Shown in pieces: positions 6,898 through 15,949 of a stretch of 33,915 bases of DNA. Position numbers and translations under genes: made by a program. Origin of the DNA: an uncultured Spirochaetales bacterium (GTDB lineage Bacteria; Spirochaetota; Spirochaetia; Sphaerochaetales; Sphaerochaetaceae); NCBI GenBank assembly GCA_949282255.1, contig CASDPA010000023.1, forward strand, positions 1 through 33,915, in the 5' to 3' direction. Positions within the stretch are counted from its first letter, which is position 1. Each line of letters begins with the position of its first letter. The notes beneath the pieces were generated by a model. The model saw nothing but the letters and a program-made list of their open reading frames with translations, made no database searches and was not told where the DNA came from.

Positions 6898-7907
6898 AAG
6901 TATTAGGTATTGAAACTAGCTGTGATGAATGCAGTGCTGCTGTCGTTGAGGACGGACATGATATTCTGAGCAATGTCATAGCCACCCAGATTGAATTGCA
7001 TAAGCCATATCAGGGGGTTGTGCCCGAGCTTGCATCCAGGCTCCATACCGAATGGATAGAACAGGTTGTGGCGGCAGCGGTGAAGCAGGCTGGCCTTGTG
7101 ATGACAGATTTGGATGCAGTCGCGTTTACAAACAGACCCGGTTTACTGGGATCTTTATTAGTGGGAACAAATTATGGTAAGGCACTGGCGGCAACGCTTG
7201 GAGTTCCATTTATCGGAATAGATCATATACGAGGACACCTCTATGCCTCCCAGATAGAAAATCCTCTTGAATATCCCTATTTGGGTATTCTTGTTTCAGG
7301 TGGGCATACTGTGATTTCCAGGGTCGAATCCTACGACAAGGTCGATGTTCTCGGAACTACGATCGACGATGCAATAGGAGAGGCTTTTGACAAGGTTGCC
7401 AAGTTTTATGATCTCGGCTATCCGGGAGGGGTTGTAATAGATCGTTTGAGTAAACAGGGAGATCCTCTGGCCTTCAATTTCCCCGGCCCGTCTATGGATA
7501 GAAAGGAACATCCATATGATATGAGCTATTCCGGTCTTAAGACTGCTGTGATAAACCAGAAGGACCGCTTTCTTGTTCCGGGAAAAACAGACAGCAAGGA
7601 AAATATTGCGGCCTCTTTCCAGAGACAGGCTGTTGGAATTTTGATGAAGAGAGTGCGTATCGCTTTAAAAGATACTGGACTGACGAGGGTAAGCGCAGGA
7701 GGAGGGGTTGCTGCAAATTCCCTTTTGAGAAGCGAGCTTAAGGAATTGGAGAAGGAAGGCTACACTGTGACTTTCCCTTCTTTGAAGTTGTGCACAGACA
7801 ACGGGGCGATGATTGCAGGGCTTGCATACAGATATCTTTCGGATGGTTATCATGATGCACTTGATGTAAGTGCATCAGCACGGGTAACCGCATTTAAGAA
7901 ATTCTGA
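6894..7907 (+). CDS. tsaD: tRNA N6-threonylcarbamoyladenosine transferase TsaD
   Basis: TsaD, with TsaB and TsaE, transfers threonylcarbamoyl from threonylcarbamoyl-AMP to A37 of ANN-decoding tRNAs. The 337-residue length is typical. The ASKHA-fold opening MKVLGIETSCDECSAAVV is clear, as are the metal-binding HxxxH (His111 and His115 in DHIRGHLYAS), VSGGHT, the family block DDAIGEAFDKVAKFYDLGYPGG and GGGVAANS. The start overlaps the preceding small gene by four bases. A strong terminator follows. Confidence 0.97.
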   Translation: MKVLGIETSCDECSAAVVEDGHDILSNVIATQIELHKPYQGVVPELASRLHTEWIEQVVAAAVKQAGLVMTDLDAVAFTNRPGLLGSLLVGTNYGKALAATLGVPFIGIDHIRGHLYASQIENPLEYPYLGILVSGGHTVISRVESYDKVDVLGTTIDDAIGEAFDKVAKFYDLGYPGGVVIDRLSKQGDPLAFNFPGPSMDRKEHPYDMSYSGLKTAVINQKDRFLVPGKTDSKENIAASFQRQAVGILMKRVRIALKDTGLTRVSAGGGVAANSLLRSELKELEKEGYTVTFPSLKLCTDNGAMIAGLAYRYLSDGYHDALDVSASARVTAFKKF

Positions 7908-7912
7908 GATGG

Positions 7913-7940
7913 GCGTCCTTATGCAAGGACGCTATTTTTT
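7913..7940 (+). terminator. Terminator after tsaD
   Basis: GCGTCCTT (7913-7920) pairs perfectly with AAGGACGC (7925-7932) around an ATGC loop, then a T-rich run. Confidence 0.92.
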
Positions 7941-7962
7941 TATATTTTTTCCCAAAACCGCA

Positions 7963-7991
7963 TTGACCTTTTGTTATATTTCCTCTAGTAT
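7963..7991 (+). promoter_or_regulatory. Promoter of the tRNA-Gln/tRNA-Glu unit
   Basis: TTGACC (7963-7968), 17 bases, TAGTAT (7986-7991), about eight bases before the expected transcript start and 14 before the first tRNA. Confidence 0.7.
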
Positions 7992-8005
7992 AGCCTAGGT
8001 GTTGA

Positions 8006-8076
8006 TGGGATGTAGTGTAATGGTAACACTGCAGATTCTGGTTCTGCCTTTGGGGGTTCGAATCCCTCCATCCCAG
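8006..8076 (+). tRNA. tRNA-Gln (anticodon CTG)
   Basis: Acceptor TGGGATG/CATCCCA with discriminator G. The anticodon stem GCAGA/TCTGC encloses TTCTGGT, giving CTG. The T-loop is TTCGAAT. The U1-A72 acceptor pair is typical of bacterial tRNA-Gln. CCA is not encoded. It is eight bases from tRNA-Glu and shares its promoter. Confidence 0.95.
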
Positions 8077-8084
8077 CTAGCTCT

Positions 8085-8156
8085 GGTCCCTTCGTCTAAT
8101 GGTTAGGACAGGAGATTCTCAGTCTCTAAATAGGGGTTCGATTCCCCTAGGGACTA
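8085..8156 (+). tRNA. tRNA-Glu (anticodon CTC)
   Basis: Acceptor GGTCCCT/AGGGACT (first pair G-T) with discriminator A. The anticodon stem GGAGA/TCTCT encloses TTCTCAG, giving CTC. The T-loop is TTCGATT. CCA is not encoded. Confidence 0.95.
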
Positions 8157-8160
8157 TAAG

Positions 8161-8187
8161 GCTTCCCCAAGCGGAAGCTTTTTTTTT
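8161..8187 (+). terminator. Terminator after tRNA-Glu
   Basis: GCTTCC (8161-8166) pairs with GGAAGC (8173-8178), then nine T. Confidence 0.9.
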
Positions 8188-8279
8188 GCCTTGCTATGCA
8201 AAAAGTGCCGCTTCTGTTATCATTACAAAGCTGGTTCCCTTTTGGAAAACAAGAAAACAAATTAAACAGGATTGGATGG

Positions 8280-9917
8280 ATGATTACAGCTTCTAATGTT
8301 TCTCTTTCATATGGTACGCAGGTTTTGTTCAAGGAAGTGAATATTAAATTCACACCTGGAAACTGCTACGGGATAATCGGTGCCAACGGTGCAGGAAAAT
8401 CGACATTTCTGAAAATTCTTTCGGGGGAAATAGAACCGGATACGGGAGAGATAATCATAACTCCTGGAGAAAGGATGACCACTTTGCGCCAGGATCACTT
8501 TGCATTCAATGAATACAGGGTTCTTGATGTTGTCATAATGGGCTTCAAAAAACTTTATCAGGTCATGAAGGAACGTGAGGAGATATACTCCAAGAGCGAA
8601 TTCAGCGAAGAGGACGGGCTTAGAGCTGCGGAACTTGAGGGGGAGTTTGCCGAATTGGGCGGTTGGGAAGCGGAGGCCGATGCGGCTCAGATGCTCGACG
8701 GTCTTGGAATTCCGACCGCGCTTCATGATAAGAGGATGGATGAGATAGAAGATAACCTCAAGGTTCGTGTTCTTCTTGCCCAGGCTCTTTTTGGAAACCC
8801 TGACATACTTCTGCTCGATGAGCCTACAAACCATTTGGATCTGGAATCCATACATTGGCTTGAGGATTATCTTGAGAATTTTAACAATACCGTTATTGTT
8901 GTCAGCCATGACAGGCATTTTTTAAACAGCGTCTGCACACACATCTGTGACATCGACTTTGGAAAGATCCAGCTTTATGTCGGCAACTACGATTTCTGGT
9001 ACATGTCCAGCCAGCTTGCACTCAAGCAGATGAAGGATGAGAAGAAGAGAAGGGATGAAAAGATTGCAGAGCTTAAGGAATTCATCCAGCGCTTCAGCTC
9101 GAATGTGGCTAAGGCAAAACAGGCGACAAGCCGCAAGAAGCTCATAGACAAGCTTACGATCGACGATATAAAACCATCCAGCAGGAGGTTCCCGTATGTC
9201 GCTTTCAAGCCAAATAGGGAAATTGGCAAGAACTGTCTTGAAATAAAAGGACTGAGCAAAATGATAGATGGTGAAAAGGTTTTAGATAATCTCACTTTGA
9301 CTATCAATCCTACCGACAAGGTAGCATTTGTAGGTCCGAACCATTTTGCAAAAACCGTACTTTTCCAAATTCTTGCAGGAGAGATGAAAGCCGATTCCGG
9401 AGAGTTTACTTGGGGAGTTACAACAAGCCTTTCATATTTTCCGAAGGATAACAGCAGGATGTTCAAGGAGGATGAGTCCATAACGGATTATCTTCAGCAG
9501 TACAGCAAGGAAGACGATGACACTTATGTCAGATCGTTTTTGGGAAGAATGCTCTTTTCCGGCGACGAGGCCTTAAAGAACTGCAAGGTTCTCTCTGGAG
9601 GCGAAAGGGTTCGGGTGGTGCTTGCAAAGATGATGCTTGAAGGTGCAAACTGCCTGATTTTTGACGAACCGACCAGCCACCTTGATCTTGAGGCTATCCA
9701 GGCTCTCAACAACGGGCTCATAGAATTCAAAGGCATGATAATGTTCAATTCCCATGATCACCAGTTTGTTGATTCGGTTGCAAATAGAATAATTGAATTC
9801 ACTCCTGACGGAATTATCGACAGAATGACCAATTTCGATTCCTATCTCGAGGATGAAGGAGTCAATGCGCTCAGGCAGAAGGCATATAAAGATTTGAAGA
9901 AGGTGGTTCTCCTCTGA
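8280..9917 (+). CDS. ABC-F family ATPase (YbiT/YkpA-type)
   Basis: This soluble ribosome-associated ABC-F protein of 545 residues has two ATPase domains and no membrane part. Domain 1 has GANGAGKST and LLLDEPTNHLDLES, with the LSGGQ signature replaced by a NLKVRVLLAQALF segment. The linker (EKKRRDEKIAELKEF...AKQATSRKKLIDKL) is the family's charged helical pair. Domain 2 has a variant Walker A (GPNHFAKT, Ala for Gly), LSGGERVRVVLAKMML and DEPTSHLDLEA. These deviations resemble what I recall of the YbiT/YkpA subfamily. Start ATG 8280 has AGGA 8 bases upstream; the longer frame would begin just after the tRNA-Glu terminator. Its stop overlaps coaX. Such proteins modulate translation; resistance is not implied. 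Confidence 0.92.
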   Translation: MITASNVSLSYGTQVLFKEVNIKFTPGNCYGIIGANGAGKSTFLKILSGEIEPDTGEIIITPGERMTTLRQDHFAFNEYRVLDVVIMGFKKLYQVMKEREEIYSKSEFSEEDGLRAAELEGEFAELGGWEAEADAAQMLDGLGIPTALHDKRMDEIEDNLKVRVLLAQALFGNPDILLLDEPTNHLDLESIHWLEDYLENFNNTVIVVSHDRHFLNSVCTHICDIDFGKIQLYVGNYDFWYMSSQLALKQMKDEKKRRDEKIAELKEFIQRFSSNVAKAKQATSRKKLIDKLTIDDIKPSSRRFPYVAFKPNREIGKNCLEIKGLSKMIDGEKVLDNLTLTINPTDKVAFVGPNHFAKTVLFQILAGEMKADSGEFTWGVTTSLSYFPKDNSRMFKEDESITDYLQQYSKEDDDTYVRSFLGRMLFSGDEALKNCKVLSGGERVRVVLAKMMLEGANCLIFDEPTSHLDLEAIQALNNGLIEFKGMIMFNSHDHQFVDSVANRIIEFTPDGIIDRMTNFDSYLEDEGVNALRQKAYKDLKKVVLL

Positions 9918-10690
9918 TGATCGTTCTTGTCGATATCGGAAATACGAATATCGTCATAAGCGTAAATGATGGTGATTATTTTCTCGATTCTTTCAGGATA
10001 TATTCCGATCAAAAGAAGACAGGGGATGAGTATTTTGTCATATTCCAGTCTTTATTAAAGCAATCCGGTCTGGATTTTTCTTCTGTCGACCGGGTTGTGC
10101 TTTCTTCTGTCGTGCCGAATTTGACGCGGGCCGTCGTAAAGATCCTTAAGCGCCTTTTCAATGCCGAGCCGCTTGTTGTCACTAATGAAGTCGAGACAGG
10201 ACTCAACAAGGCTTCCATCCCGCAGGAGCTTGGTTCGGACATTTTATGCAATCTTGCATGTGCCCATAACAAGTATCCAGATCGGTGTGTGTTGACCATG
10301 GATTTCGGCACGGCCCTCACTTTCAGCGTTGTTGATGGAAAAGGAGATGTCGTCGGGGTGGCAATTGCGCCCGGTCTCATCACCGCGGTCAATTCACTTT
10401 TCGGCAATACAGCCCAGCTTCCCCAGGTTGAATTAAAAATTCCAGACTCATCGTTGGGCAGGAACAGTTGTGATTCGATCCGTTCTGGGATAATGTATGG
10501 ATATGCCGGTCTTGCAGATGCGATGATAAGGAAGATGGAAGCTGAATTGGATGTTCATATGTTTGTCATAGCAACAGGAGGATTGTCTAAAACGATCTCC
10601 CCGCTTATTCCACGCATAGACGAGCTTGACGGGCTTCATACATTAAAGGGCCTGAAGCTGATATCAGATTTCAATCAGAAGGACTTTTAG
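9917..10690 (+). CDS. coaX: Type III pantothenate kinase
   Basis: CoaX phosphorylates pantothenate in the first step of coenzyme A synthesis. The type III enzyme is an ASKHA-fold kinase that needs a monovalent cation and is not feedback-inhibited by CoA. The 257 residues show the phosphate-binding DIGNTN (6-11), the DFGTALTF block, VAIAPGL and the C-terminal ATGGLS. The start codon overlaps the stop of the ABC-F gene (TGATG), with AGGTGG 10 bases upstream. The other CoA gene in this window, coaD, lies at 23674. Confidence 0.95.
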   Translation: MIVLVDIGNTNIVISVNDGDYFLDSFRIYSDQKKTGDEYFVIFQSLLKQSGLDFSSVDRVVLSSVVPNLTRAVVKILKRLFNAEPLVVTNEVETGLNKASIPQELGSDILCNLACAHNKYPDRCVLTMDFGTALTFSVVDGKGDVVGVAIAPGLITAVNSLFGNTAQLPQVELKIPDSSLGRNSCDSIRSGIMYGYAGLADAMIRKMEAELDVHMFVIATGGLSKTISPLIPRIDELDGLHTLKGLKLISDFNQKDF

Positions 10691-10712
10691 TTTTTAATGG
10701 AAGGGGATGATG

Positions 10713-12476
10713 ATGAAAAGAATACTGATTATCGCACTGCTCTTGTTTTTTTCTGTCTCTTTTTCTTTCTCCAACAGTCAGAGCATATACTTTTCTTCCG
10801 ATGAGGTTTTCAAACTCATCACTGATCTGTATATCCATCAAGGCCTGTCCCTTCCATCCACTTCATCCCCATATACAAGGGATGAAATAGATCTGATGCT
10901 CAGCCGTCTGGATGTTTCCGATTTCGATTATCCGTCCCAAATCCTGTATGATAGGATAATGGATATCCTTCAAATAATGGAGCCTAAGGATGTTGAGAAC
11001 AATCTTTCTTTTTCTGCAGATATAAAAGGGAATATCGAGCTCTATGCGAGAACGAATATCGCGGATTTCCCTCTTTTCAGCGACTGGGGTATCCCAAGGT
11101 ACAGGCTTCCTGAGCCGATGCTTCAGGCAAATCTTTCAATGGGAATCTCGAACTGCATCAACATGTATATAAATCCCTCAATCGGCTATGTGAGGAACAT
11201 CACCGACACTTCACTTTTTGAAAAAACCTATGTTTTTTCGAATCTGATCATAATTCCGCCTGTAACCACAAAGGATACAAGTGTGAATGTCCCTGATAAG
11301 GCTGTGTTCACTTTCGGCGGGAACGGATGGAATTTCATGCTCGGAAGAACTGCAATCAGTTGGGGGCCGGGACAGAGTGGTAACTTTATTTTCTCAGATC
11401 ATGTGCCTTACCATGACATGATCAAGTTCTCCGGTTATTCCAATTCTTTCAAGTATTCATTCATATCGAGCTTCTTAGTGCATCCAATGAATTATTTCTA
11501 TCGTGATGAAGGTGATTCCATTGTTTCTTTTCATCCGAATTTTACACAGCAGGATAAGCTTGAGGGGCTGAGCATGTATATGGCCCATAGGATCGAATGG
11601 AGGATGAGCGGGTCGCTCACTTTTGCCATAACCGAGGCTGTGCTATATCAGAATGAGGAAAACCACCTGGATTTGAGAATCTTTTCTCCTCTTCTCCTTT
11701 TTCATAACCATTACCTTAAGCAATATGCAAATTCGATACTGTCGGCAGAGCTTGATATTGCTGCTGCAAAAGGCATGAACCTATATTTTCAAATAGTAAT
11801 GGATGATCTGGCCATTCCTTTCATAGAAAGGGAATCGGGAGGTGTTGGAAGCAATAGTCCGAACGCTCTAGGATATATGGTTGGGATGAAATTGTCTTTC
11901 CCTCAGCAAAAGGGGCGTTTTTTCGGCAATATGGAGGTTGCCTACACCGATCCATATCTTTATTTAAGGGACAGAGGTATGGCCAGTGAAGAAAATGATA
12001 CCACCTATGGTAATTCGTTTATAGCAGGGTTCCGTGAATACGTTTCATCGGACAAGGGCAAATACGACCTTCTTTTCTTGGGATATCCATTCGGAGGGGA
12101 TGCAATCGTATGCGATTTGGTTTTGGGATATGAGAGCTATCGTGGTTGGAATGTTTCCACAGAACTTTTCTACATGTGCCATGGAGCCTTTGGTCCTTTG
12201 ACAAGATGGGCAGAGATGGAGGGAGATGGAATGCACACTCCAACCGACAGTACTGGCCCAGGAGGAGAGTATGGAACCAGCGGGGAAGATGCAGAAAATA
12301 AGGATTCAGCAAGCCATACGATCTATATTTCTCTCAATGGTGGCTATGATTTTACCAAGCATATTAGCCTGAAAGGCTCTTTAGGAGTCAAGACTGTGAT
12401 CAATAAGGACAACCTAAAAAGCTCAGGCACAAAAAGCGATATGCAGTTCACATTGGGGTTCGGCTTCCGGTTTTAG
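10713..12476 (+). CDS. Probable outer-membrane beta-barrel protein (capsule assembly Wzi-like)
   Basis: A signal peptide is clear: basic MKR, then a hydrophobic IALLLFFSVSFSFS, with cleavage near residue 20. The rest (~565 residues) is rich in alternating aromatic/polar strands and ends in GFGFRF, the terminal Phe of outer-membrane barrels. The middle (FMLGRTAISWGPGQSGNF, then a D-HVPYHDMIKFSGY stretch) resembles Wzi/capsule-assembly proteins, which bind surface polysaccharide; that assignment is from motif memory. A Gly-rich acidic loop (about residues 508-530) is probably surface exposed. Three ATGs are stacked at 10707-10715; GGAAGGGG ending at 10706 fits the third best. It ends in a four-base convergent overlap with the next gene. 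Confidence 0.7.
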   Translation: MKRILIIALLLFFSVSFSFSNSQSIYFSSDEVFKLITDLYIHQGLSLPSTSSPYTRDEIDLMLSRLDVSDFDYPSQILYDRIMDILQIMEPKDVENNLSFSADIKGNIELYARTNIADFPLFSDWGIPRYRLPEPMLQANLSMGISNCINMYINPSIGYVRNITDTSLFEKTYVFSNLIIIPPVTTKDTSVNVPDKAVFTFGGNGWNFMLGRTAISWGPGQSGNFIFSDHVPYHDMIKFSGYSNSFKYSFISSFLVHPMNYFYRDEGDSIVSFHPNFTQQDKLEGLSMYMAHRIEWRMSGSLTFAITEAVLYQNEENHLDLRIFSPLLLFHNHYLKQYANSILSAELDIAAAKGMNLYFQIVMDDLAIPFIERESGGVGSNSPNALGYMVGMKLSFPQQKGRFFGNMEVAYTDPYLYLRDRGMASEENDTTYGNSFIAGFREYVSSDKGKYDLLFLGYPFGGDAIVCDLVLGYESYRGWNVSTELFYMCHGAFGPLTRWAEMEGDGMHTPTDSTGPGGEYGTSGEDAENKDSASHTIYISLNGGYDFTKHISLKGSLGVKTVINKDNLKSSGTKSDMQFTLGFGFRF

Positions 12477-13648
12477 TAATTTTCTGCAATGAGCCCGTCC
12501 TCAAAAAGCACGGTTTCATCTCCATTATCATCATGCACGCGTATCTCAAGCTCATCGCATCCTATCGGAAGGCTGAGATAACATATGGATGAGGCAATGC
12601 CATCTTGATCGGCTTCTTTTTCATCCTTGTGACCAAGGCATTCGGGCTTTGGACAGCCTAATGTGATATGTGTGGTTCTCATGCGATCCCACTCGGGATA
12701 TGCAAAGTAGGGGATGCTGTTTGCATTGTTGCTCTCTTCAGCAATTGATATTTCTGCAAGAAAAGCGTTTTGAGGATCAAGAGAGAGAAAATAATTGAAA
12801 AGCTCTGCACTTTCCTCGTCAGTCTCAAAGCTGCTCACGCGTCCATTTTCAAAGAACAGTGTAAGACTTCCAATCTGCCTGCCAAAAAGCAGGAAAGGTT
12901 TTGTTACTGACACACGTCCATTTGCGCTCTTTTTTTCCACAGCCCTGAAATATGAGGAAGAAAAGATTGACGGACAGAATTTTCTACCTGCTTCTGTAGA
13001 GCTCAGATTTGATGAAAAAAGGCTGTTTTGGGCAAAATCGAATTTCAGATCGGTCATCCCGTCATAAGAGGTTACCCGTACATGACGCTTTTGACTTTCA
13101 GAGTTTAGATTATCCAAATCATAAGGATTCATTTCAAGCATCTCATCATTGAGTTTTTCCGGATTCTCCTCATCAAGTCTGAGAAGATCTGATATCACTA
13201 CAGATGAAAGCCTCTCGTCCCCTTCATATTGATCCATGGCACGTCCCCAGGAAGCGGAGGGGACGGGAACGGTCACAAACGGGATCTCAGGCTTTGGAAG
13301 AAAAAGAGGGGAAGCCAGATGTCTGAACTGCTGTATCTGTCTTGCTTCCAGCTCCTTTTCCATATCATCGATTTCTCCATAAGGAAAAAATGTCTGGAGA
13401 TAGATAAAAAGTGTGGGCTGCTTTTGTATCAGATAATCAGAGTATATTTCAGTGACATCTGTCTTCTTTCCATGATCAAGTATCATGAGATAAGAGCCGT
13501 TTCCTGTAATAATCTTGGCTTTTTGGGCGATGATGCGTGCAAGTGGAAGATTTTCCTCTTCTGTATTTATTGCTAAAATATCATCCTTGTTGATTTTCAA
13601 TGCGGAGTGTAGTATCACATCCGCGTATCTTTCTAATAATCCATTCAT
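12473..13648 (-). CDS. M29 aminopeptidase-like protein, probably lacking the metal site
   Basis: The opening (LLERYADVILHSALKINKDDILAINTEEENLPLARIIAQKA) and overall length (391 residues) are those of peptidase family M29 (AmpS/PepS, thermophilic aminopeptidases). Active members carry two metals held by Glu, His and Asp residues in the C-terminal half, with an HxDFM-like motif. Here the corresponding stretch reads SSICYLSLPIGCDELEI, without the expected histidine. A cysteine pair (CPKPEC) lies just upstream. I infer an inactive or altered homologue. ATG 13648 is chosen; a GTG lies one codon earlier. A good promoter ends eight bases before it, so the message may be leaderless. It is convergent with the outer-membrane protein gene. 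Confidence 0.65.
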   Translation of the reverse strand: MNGLLERYADVILHSALKINKDDILAINTEEENLPLARIIAQKAKIITGNGSYLMILDHGKKTDVTEIYSDYLIQKQPTLFIYLQTFFPYGEIDDMEKELEARQIQQFRHLASPLFLPKPEIPFVTVPVPSASWGRAMDQYEGDERLSSVVISDLLRLDEENPEKLNDEMLEMNPYDLDNLNSESQKRHVRVTSYDGMTDLKFDFAQNSLFSSNLSSTEAGRKFCPSIFSSSYFRAVEKKSANGRVSVTKPFLLFGRQIGSLTLFFENGRVSSFETDEESAELFNYFLSLDPQNAFLAEISIAEESNNANSIPYFAYPEWDRMRTTHITLGCPKPECLGHKDEKEADQDGIASSICYLSLPIGCDELEIRVHDDNGDETVLFEDGLIAENY

Positions 13649-13656
13649 CACCGGAT

Positions 13657-13684
13657 ATTATAGCCGTAAAGGAAAAACTTGCAA
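13657..13684 (-). promoter_or_regulatory. Promoter of the M29-like gene, right at its start codon
   Basis: On the minus strand: TTGCAA (13684-13679), 16 bases, a perfect TATAAT (13662-13657). The ATG at 13648 is eight bases beyond, so transcription should begin at or within three bases of the start codon. There is no room for a Shine-Dalgarno sequence. Confidence 0.65.
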
Positions 13685-13712
13685 TCATTGAAAAAAAAAA
13701 TATCAAAACCAC

Positions 13713-13742
13713 TTGACCGTAAAGCAACAATTTGGTTAATAT
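13713..13742 (+). promoter_or_regulatory. Promoter of tRNA-Gly
   Basis: TTGACC (13713-13718), 18 bases, TAATAT (13737-13742), about 12 bases before the tRNA. Confidence 0.65.
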
Positions 13743-13754
13743 CCTAAGCGTTGC

Positions 13755-13826
<72 letters not shown>

Positions 13827-13827
13827 T

Positions 13828-13851
13828 AAGCTCCAGAAATGGAGCTTTTTT
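13828..13851 (+). terminator. Terminator after tRNA-Gly
   Basis: AAGCTCC (13828-13834) pairs with GGAGCTT (13841-13847) around six bases, then a T run. It lies between two convergent transcription units. Confidence 0.88.
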
Positions 13852-13886
13852 ATTTGTTTTAACTTTTGCCGGCATCCCTTAGGCCC

Positions 13887-15485
13887 TTAGTCTCCGTAGT
13901 TGATAACAAGACAATCGTTTGCTTCTATCAGTGTATCCCCGGAAGGAATGATGTTCTTTCCATCTCTGATTATTATCAGCACAAGTCCTTTAGGAAGGTT
14001 TATGTCCTTCAGCATCTTTCCACACCATGGATCATCCTCATTTATAGTCTGTTCGTGCAGGTCTATGTTTGTCTTGATAGAAGGCTTTTCTATGCCGAGG
14101 ATGATCTGATCGTTCTCTTTAAGCTCGGTTGCCCCACGCGGGACAAGGGGCTGTCCATCCCTCTCGATAGCAGCTATGATCGTGCTTGGAGGAAGGGTGA
14201 TATCCTTTATTTTTCTGTTCACCCAGCTGTTTGCACCATCGAGATGCATCGGTACAAACTCGATGTTCTCAACCTCCTCGTAGTCGTTGAAGGTCTTGAG
14301 TACGTCTCCTTTCTCATCGATCATCCCGGTTCTTTTGGATATGAGCGGTAAGAACGTTCCTTGAAGCATTATAGAAAAAAGCACCACGAAGAATACGATG
14401 TTGAAGATTGAGCCTGCGGTAAATGTTTCGGAAACTGTCACAACGATCGCAAAAACAATTGATGATGCCCCTCTGAGTCCTGCCCAAGATATGACCTGCT
14501 GCTGGGCGAATTTCGAGCCGAACGGAGTCATAATGAGAAACACCACCAAAGGCCTTGCGATGAATGTCATGAACAAGGCTACCAGAAGCCCTCTTGGGGC
14601 AACCCCTGCAAGCTGACTTGGAAAGCTCAAAAGCCCTAAAAGGAAGAAAATGAGTATCTGCATCATTCCTTCGAAAGTATCAAAGAAGTTGACTAGCTCT
14701 TTCTTATGATCTATCTCCTTGTTTCCAAGTATTATTCCCGTTATGTATGTGCTCAGATACCCGTTTCCTCCAACAAGAGCGGATAAAGCATAGGAGGCAA
14801 TGGATGCAGCGAGGATCAGAAGTGGTTCAAAACCGGAAGAGAAGCTGAAATGCTTCAATATGTGGAAAATGGCATATGCCATACCGACACCTATCAGGAA
14901 GGCAAATGCAATCTGTGCGAAAATGCTGTAAACTAGGTACCAGGCAGTAACGCTTCCCGGATTCTGTTTGAGCATGATGAATATTGTGACAAGCATATAA
15001 GCGGTAGGGTCGTTGCTTCCGCTTTCAAGCTCCAAAAGGGATGAGGTGTTGTATTTCAGAGAGAGTTTTCTGCTCTTCAATATTGAGAAGACCGTAGCCG
15101 CATCGGTTGAGGATAGAACCGAGCCTATCAACAAGGAGTCCAAAAGGCTGAGCCCCAATGCCAAATTGCAGAAAAGTCCGGTGAAAAAGGCTGTCAGAAC
15201 AACGCCTACGCTGCTGAGAAGTATTGCTTTCAGGGCAACAGGCTTTGCCATCGACCATTTTGTGCCGAATCCGCCGTGGAACATTATGAATATCAGAGCG
15301 GCCGAGCAGATCTTCTCAGATATGCCATAATCGTTGAATTCTATTTTAAGGATGCCGTCCGATCCGGCAATCATGCCCAGTACGATGAATATCAGAAGGG
15401 TTGGAATTCCGGATTTTGCGGAAAAACGCGTTCCAAATACAGCCAGGGCTATCACCAACGCACAAAAAAGAAGCAGAAGATTCAT
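13887..15485 (-). CDS. CPA1-type K+/H+ or Na+/H+ antiporter with TrkA-C domains
   Basis: This 532-residue protein has an N-terminal ~390-residue transporter of about 12 hydrophobic segments, including LIGSVLSSTDAATVFSIL, which contains the ion-binding Asp region of CPA1 antiporters, and WAGLRGASSIVFAI. Two soluble TrkA-C-like domains follow (about 405-455 and 480-530), which in the NhaP2/CvrA group sense ligands and gate the channel. Such proteins expel K+ or Na+ in exchange for protons during osmotic or pH stress; which ion is carried cannot be read here. The start is ATG 15485 with AAGGG six bases upstream. Confidence 0.9.
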   Translation of the reverse strand: MNLLLLFCALVIALAVFGTRFSAKSGIPTLLIFIVLGMIAGSDGILKIEFNDYGISEKICSAALIFIMFHGGFGTKWSMAKPVALKAILLSSVGVVLTAFFTGLFCNLALGLSLLDSLLIGSVLSSTDAATVFSILKSRKLSLKYNTSSLLELESGSNDPTAYMLVTIFIMLKQNPGSVTAWYLVYSIFAQIAFAFLIGVGMAYAIFHILKHFSFSSGFEPLLILAASIASYALSALVGGNGYLSTYITGIILGNKEIDHKKELVNFFDTFEGMMQILIFFLLGLLSFPSQLAGVAPRGLLVALFMTFIARPLVVFLIMTPFGSKFAQQQVISWAGLRGASSIVFAIVVTVSETFTAGSIFNIVFFVVLFSIMLQGTFLPLISKRTGMIDEKGDVLKTFNDYEEVENIEFVPMHLDGANSWVNRKIKDITLPPSTIIAAIERDGQPLVPRGATELKENDQIILGIEKPSIKTNIDLHEQTINEDDPWCGKMLKDINLPKGLVLIIIRDGKNIIPSGDTLIEANDCLVINYGD

Positions 15486-15583
15486 TTTTATCCCTTATCA
15501 ATATCTGATACTGATTTATACATTAAAATCCATTTTATTTCTAGGAAGAAAGTTATGTAGCCATTAAATTGGAATACCCAATA

Positions 15584-15612
15584 TTGATAGCCCATCTTTT
15601 TTCTGCTATATT
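15584..15612 (+). promoter_or_regulatory. Promoter of the PUR-domain gene
   Basis: TTGATA (15584-15589), exactly 17 bases, TATATT (15607-15612) preceded by TGC, an extended -10. The expected start is near 15619. Confidence 0.8.
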
Positions 15613-15664
15613 TTCTCTGCCGGTGAAATACCTGCTATATCAGATTTATCAGGAGGAGCCTGTA

Positions 15665-15949
15665 ATGGGTGAGCGTGGAGAAGTTTTTTCGTCTAAGGTC
15701 GTAAGGGATGACAGGACCTATTTTTTCAATGTCAAGGAAAACGTATATGGGGATCTCTACCTCAATATCGTAGAATCCAGACCTACCGATACGGAGGGCA
15801 GGTTCATAAGGCAGTCGGTCCTTGTCTATCAAGAGGATCTTGGGGCTTTCGTCAAGGAACTGCAGAAGTCTCTCGATTACATAAAGATGAACGGGACGAA
15901 GAAAACTCCCAGGTTTGTCAGAAAAGATCAGGATCAGCAGGAGGATTGA
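15665..15949 (+). CDS. PUR-alpha-type (DUF3276) nucleic-acid-binding protein
   Basis: This 94-residue protein matches the single PUR domain known in spirochaetes and Bacteroidetes: KVVRDDRTYFFNVKENVYGDLYLNIVESRP, then FIRQSVLVYQEDLGAFVKELQKSLDYI, strands followed by one helix. The Borrelia homologue (BpuR) binds DNA and RNA and regulates genes. The tail after residue 80 is charged and probably disordered. ATG 15665 is chosen because AGGAGG (15651-15656) lies eight bases before it; a longer frame from 15569 would start upstream of the promoter's expected transcript. Its 3' end overlaps that of convergent rnhB by 32 bases with no terminator between them. Confidence 0.88.
   Translation: MGERGEVFSSKVVRDDRTYFFNVKENVYGDLYLNIVESRPTDTEGRFIRQSVLVYQEDLGAFVKELQKSLDYIKMNGTKKTPRFVRKDQDQQED

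Noticed and set aside
9330-9360. Variant Walker A (GPNHFAKT) in the second ATPase domain of the ABC-F protein as a possible novelty
   Set aside because: As far as I recall, an Ala-Lys-Thr variant occurs in the YbiT/YkpA subfamily, so it is probably ordinary.
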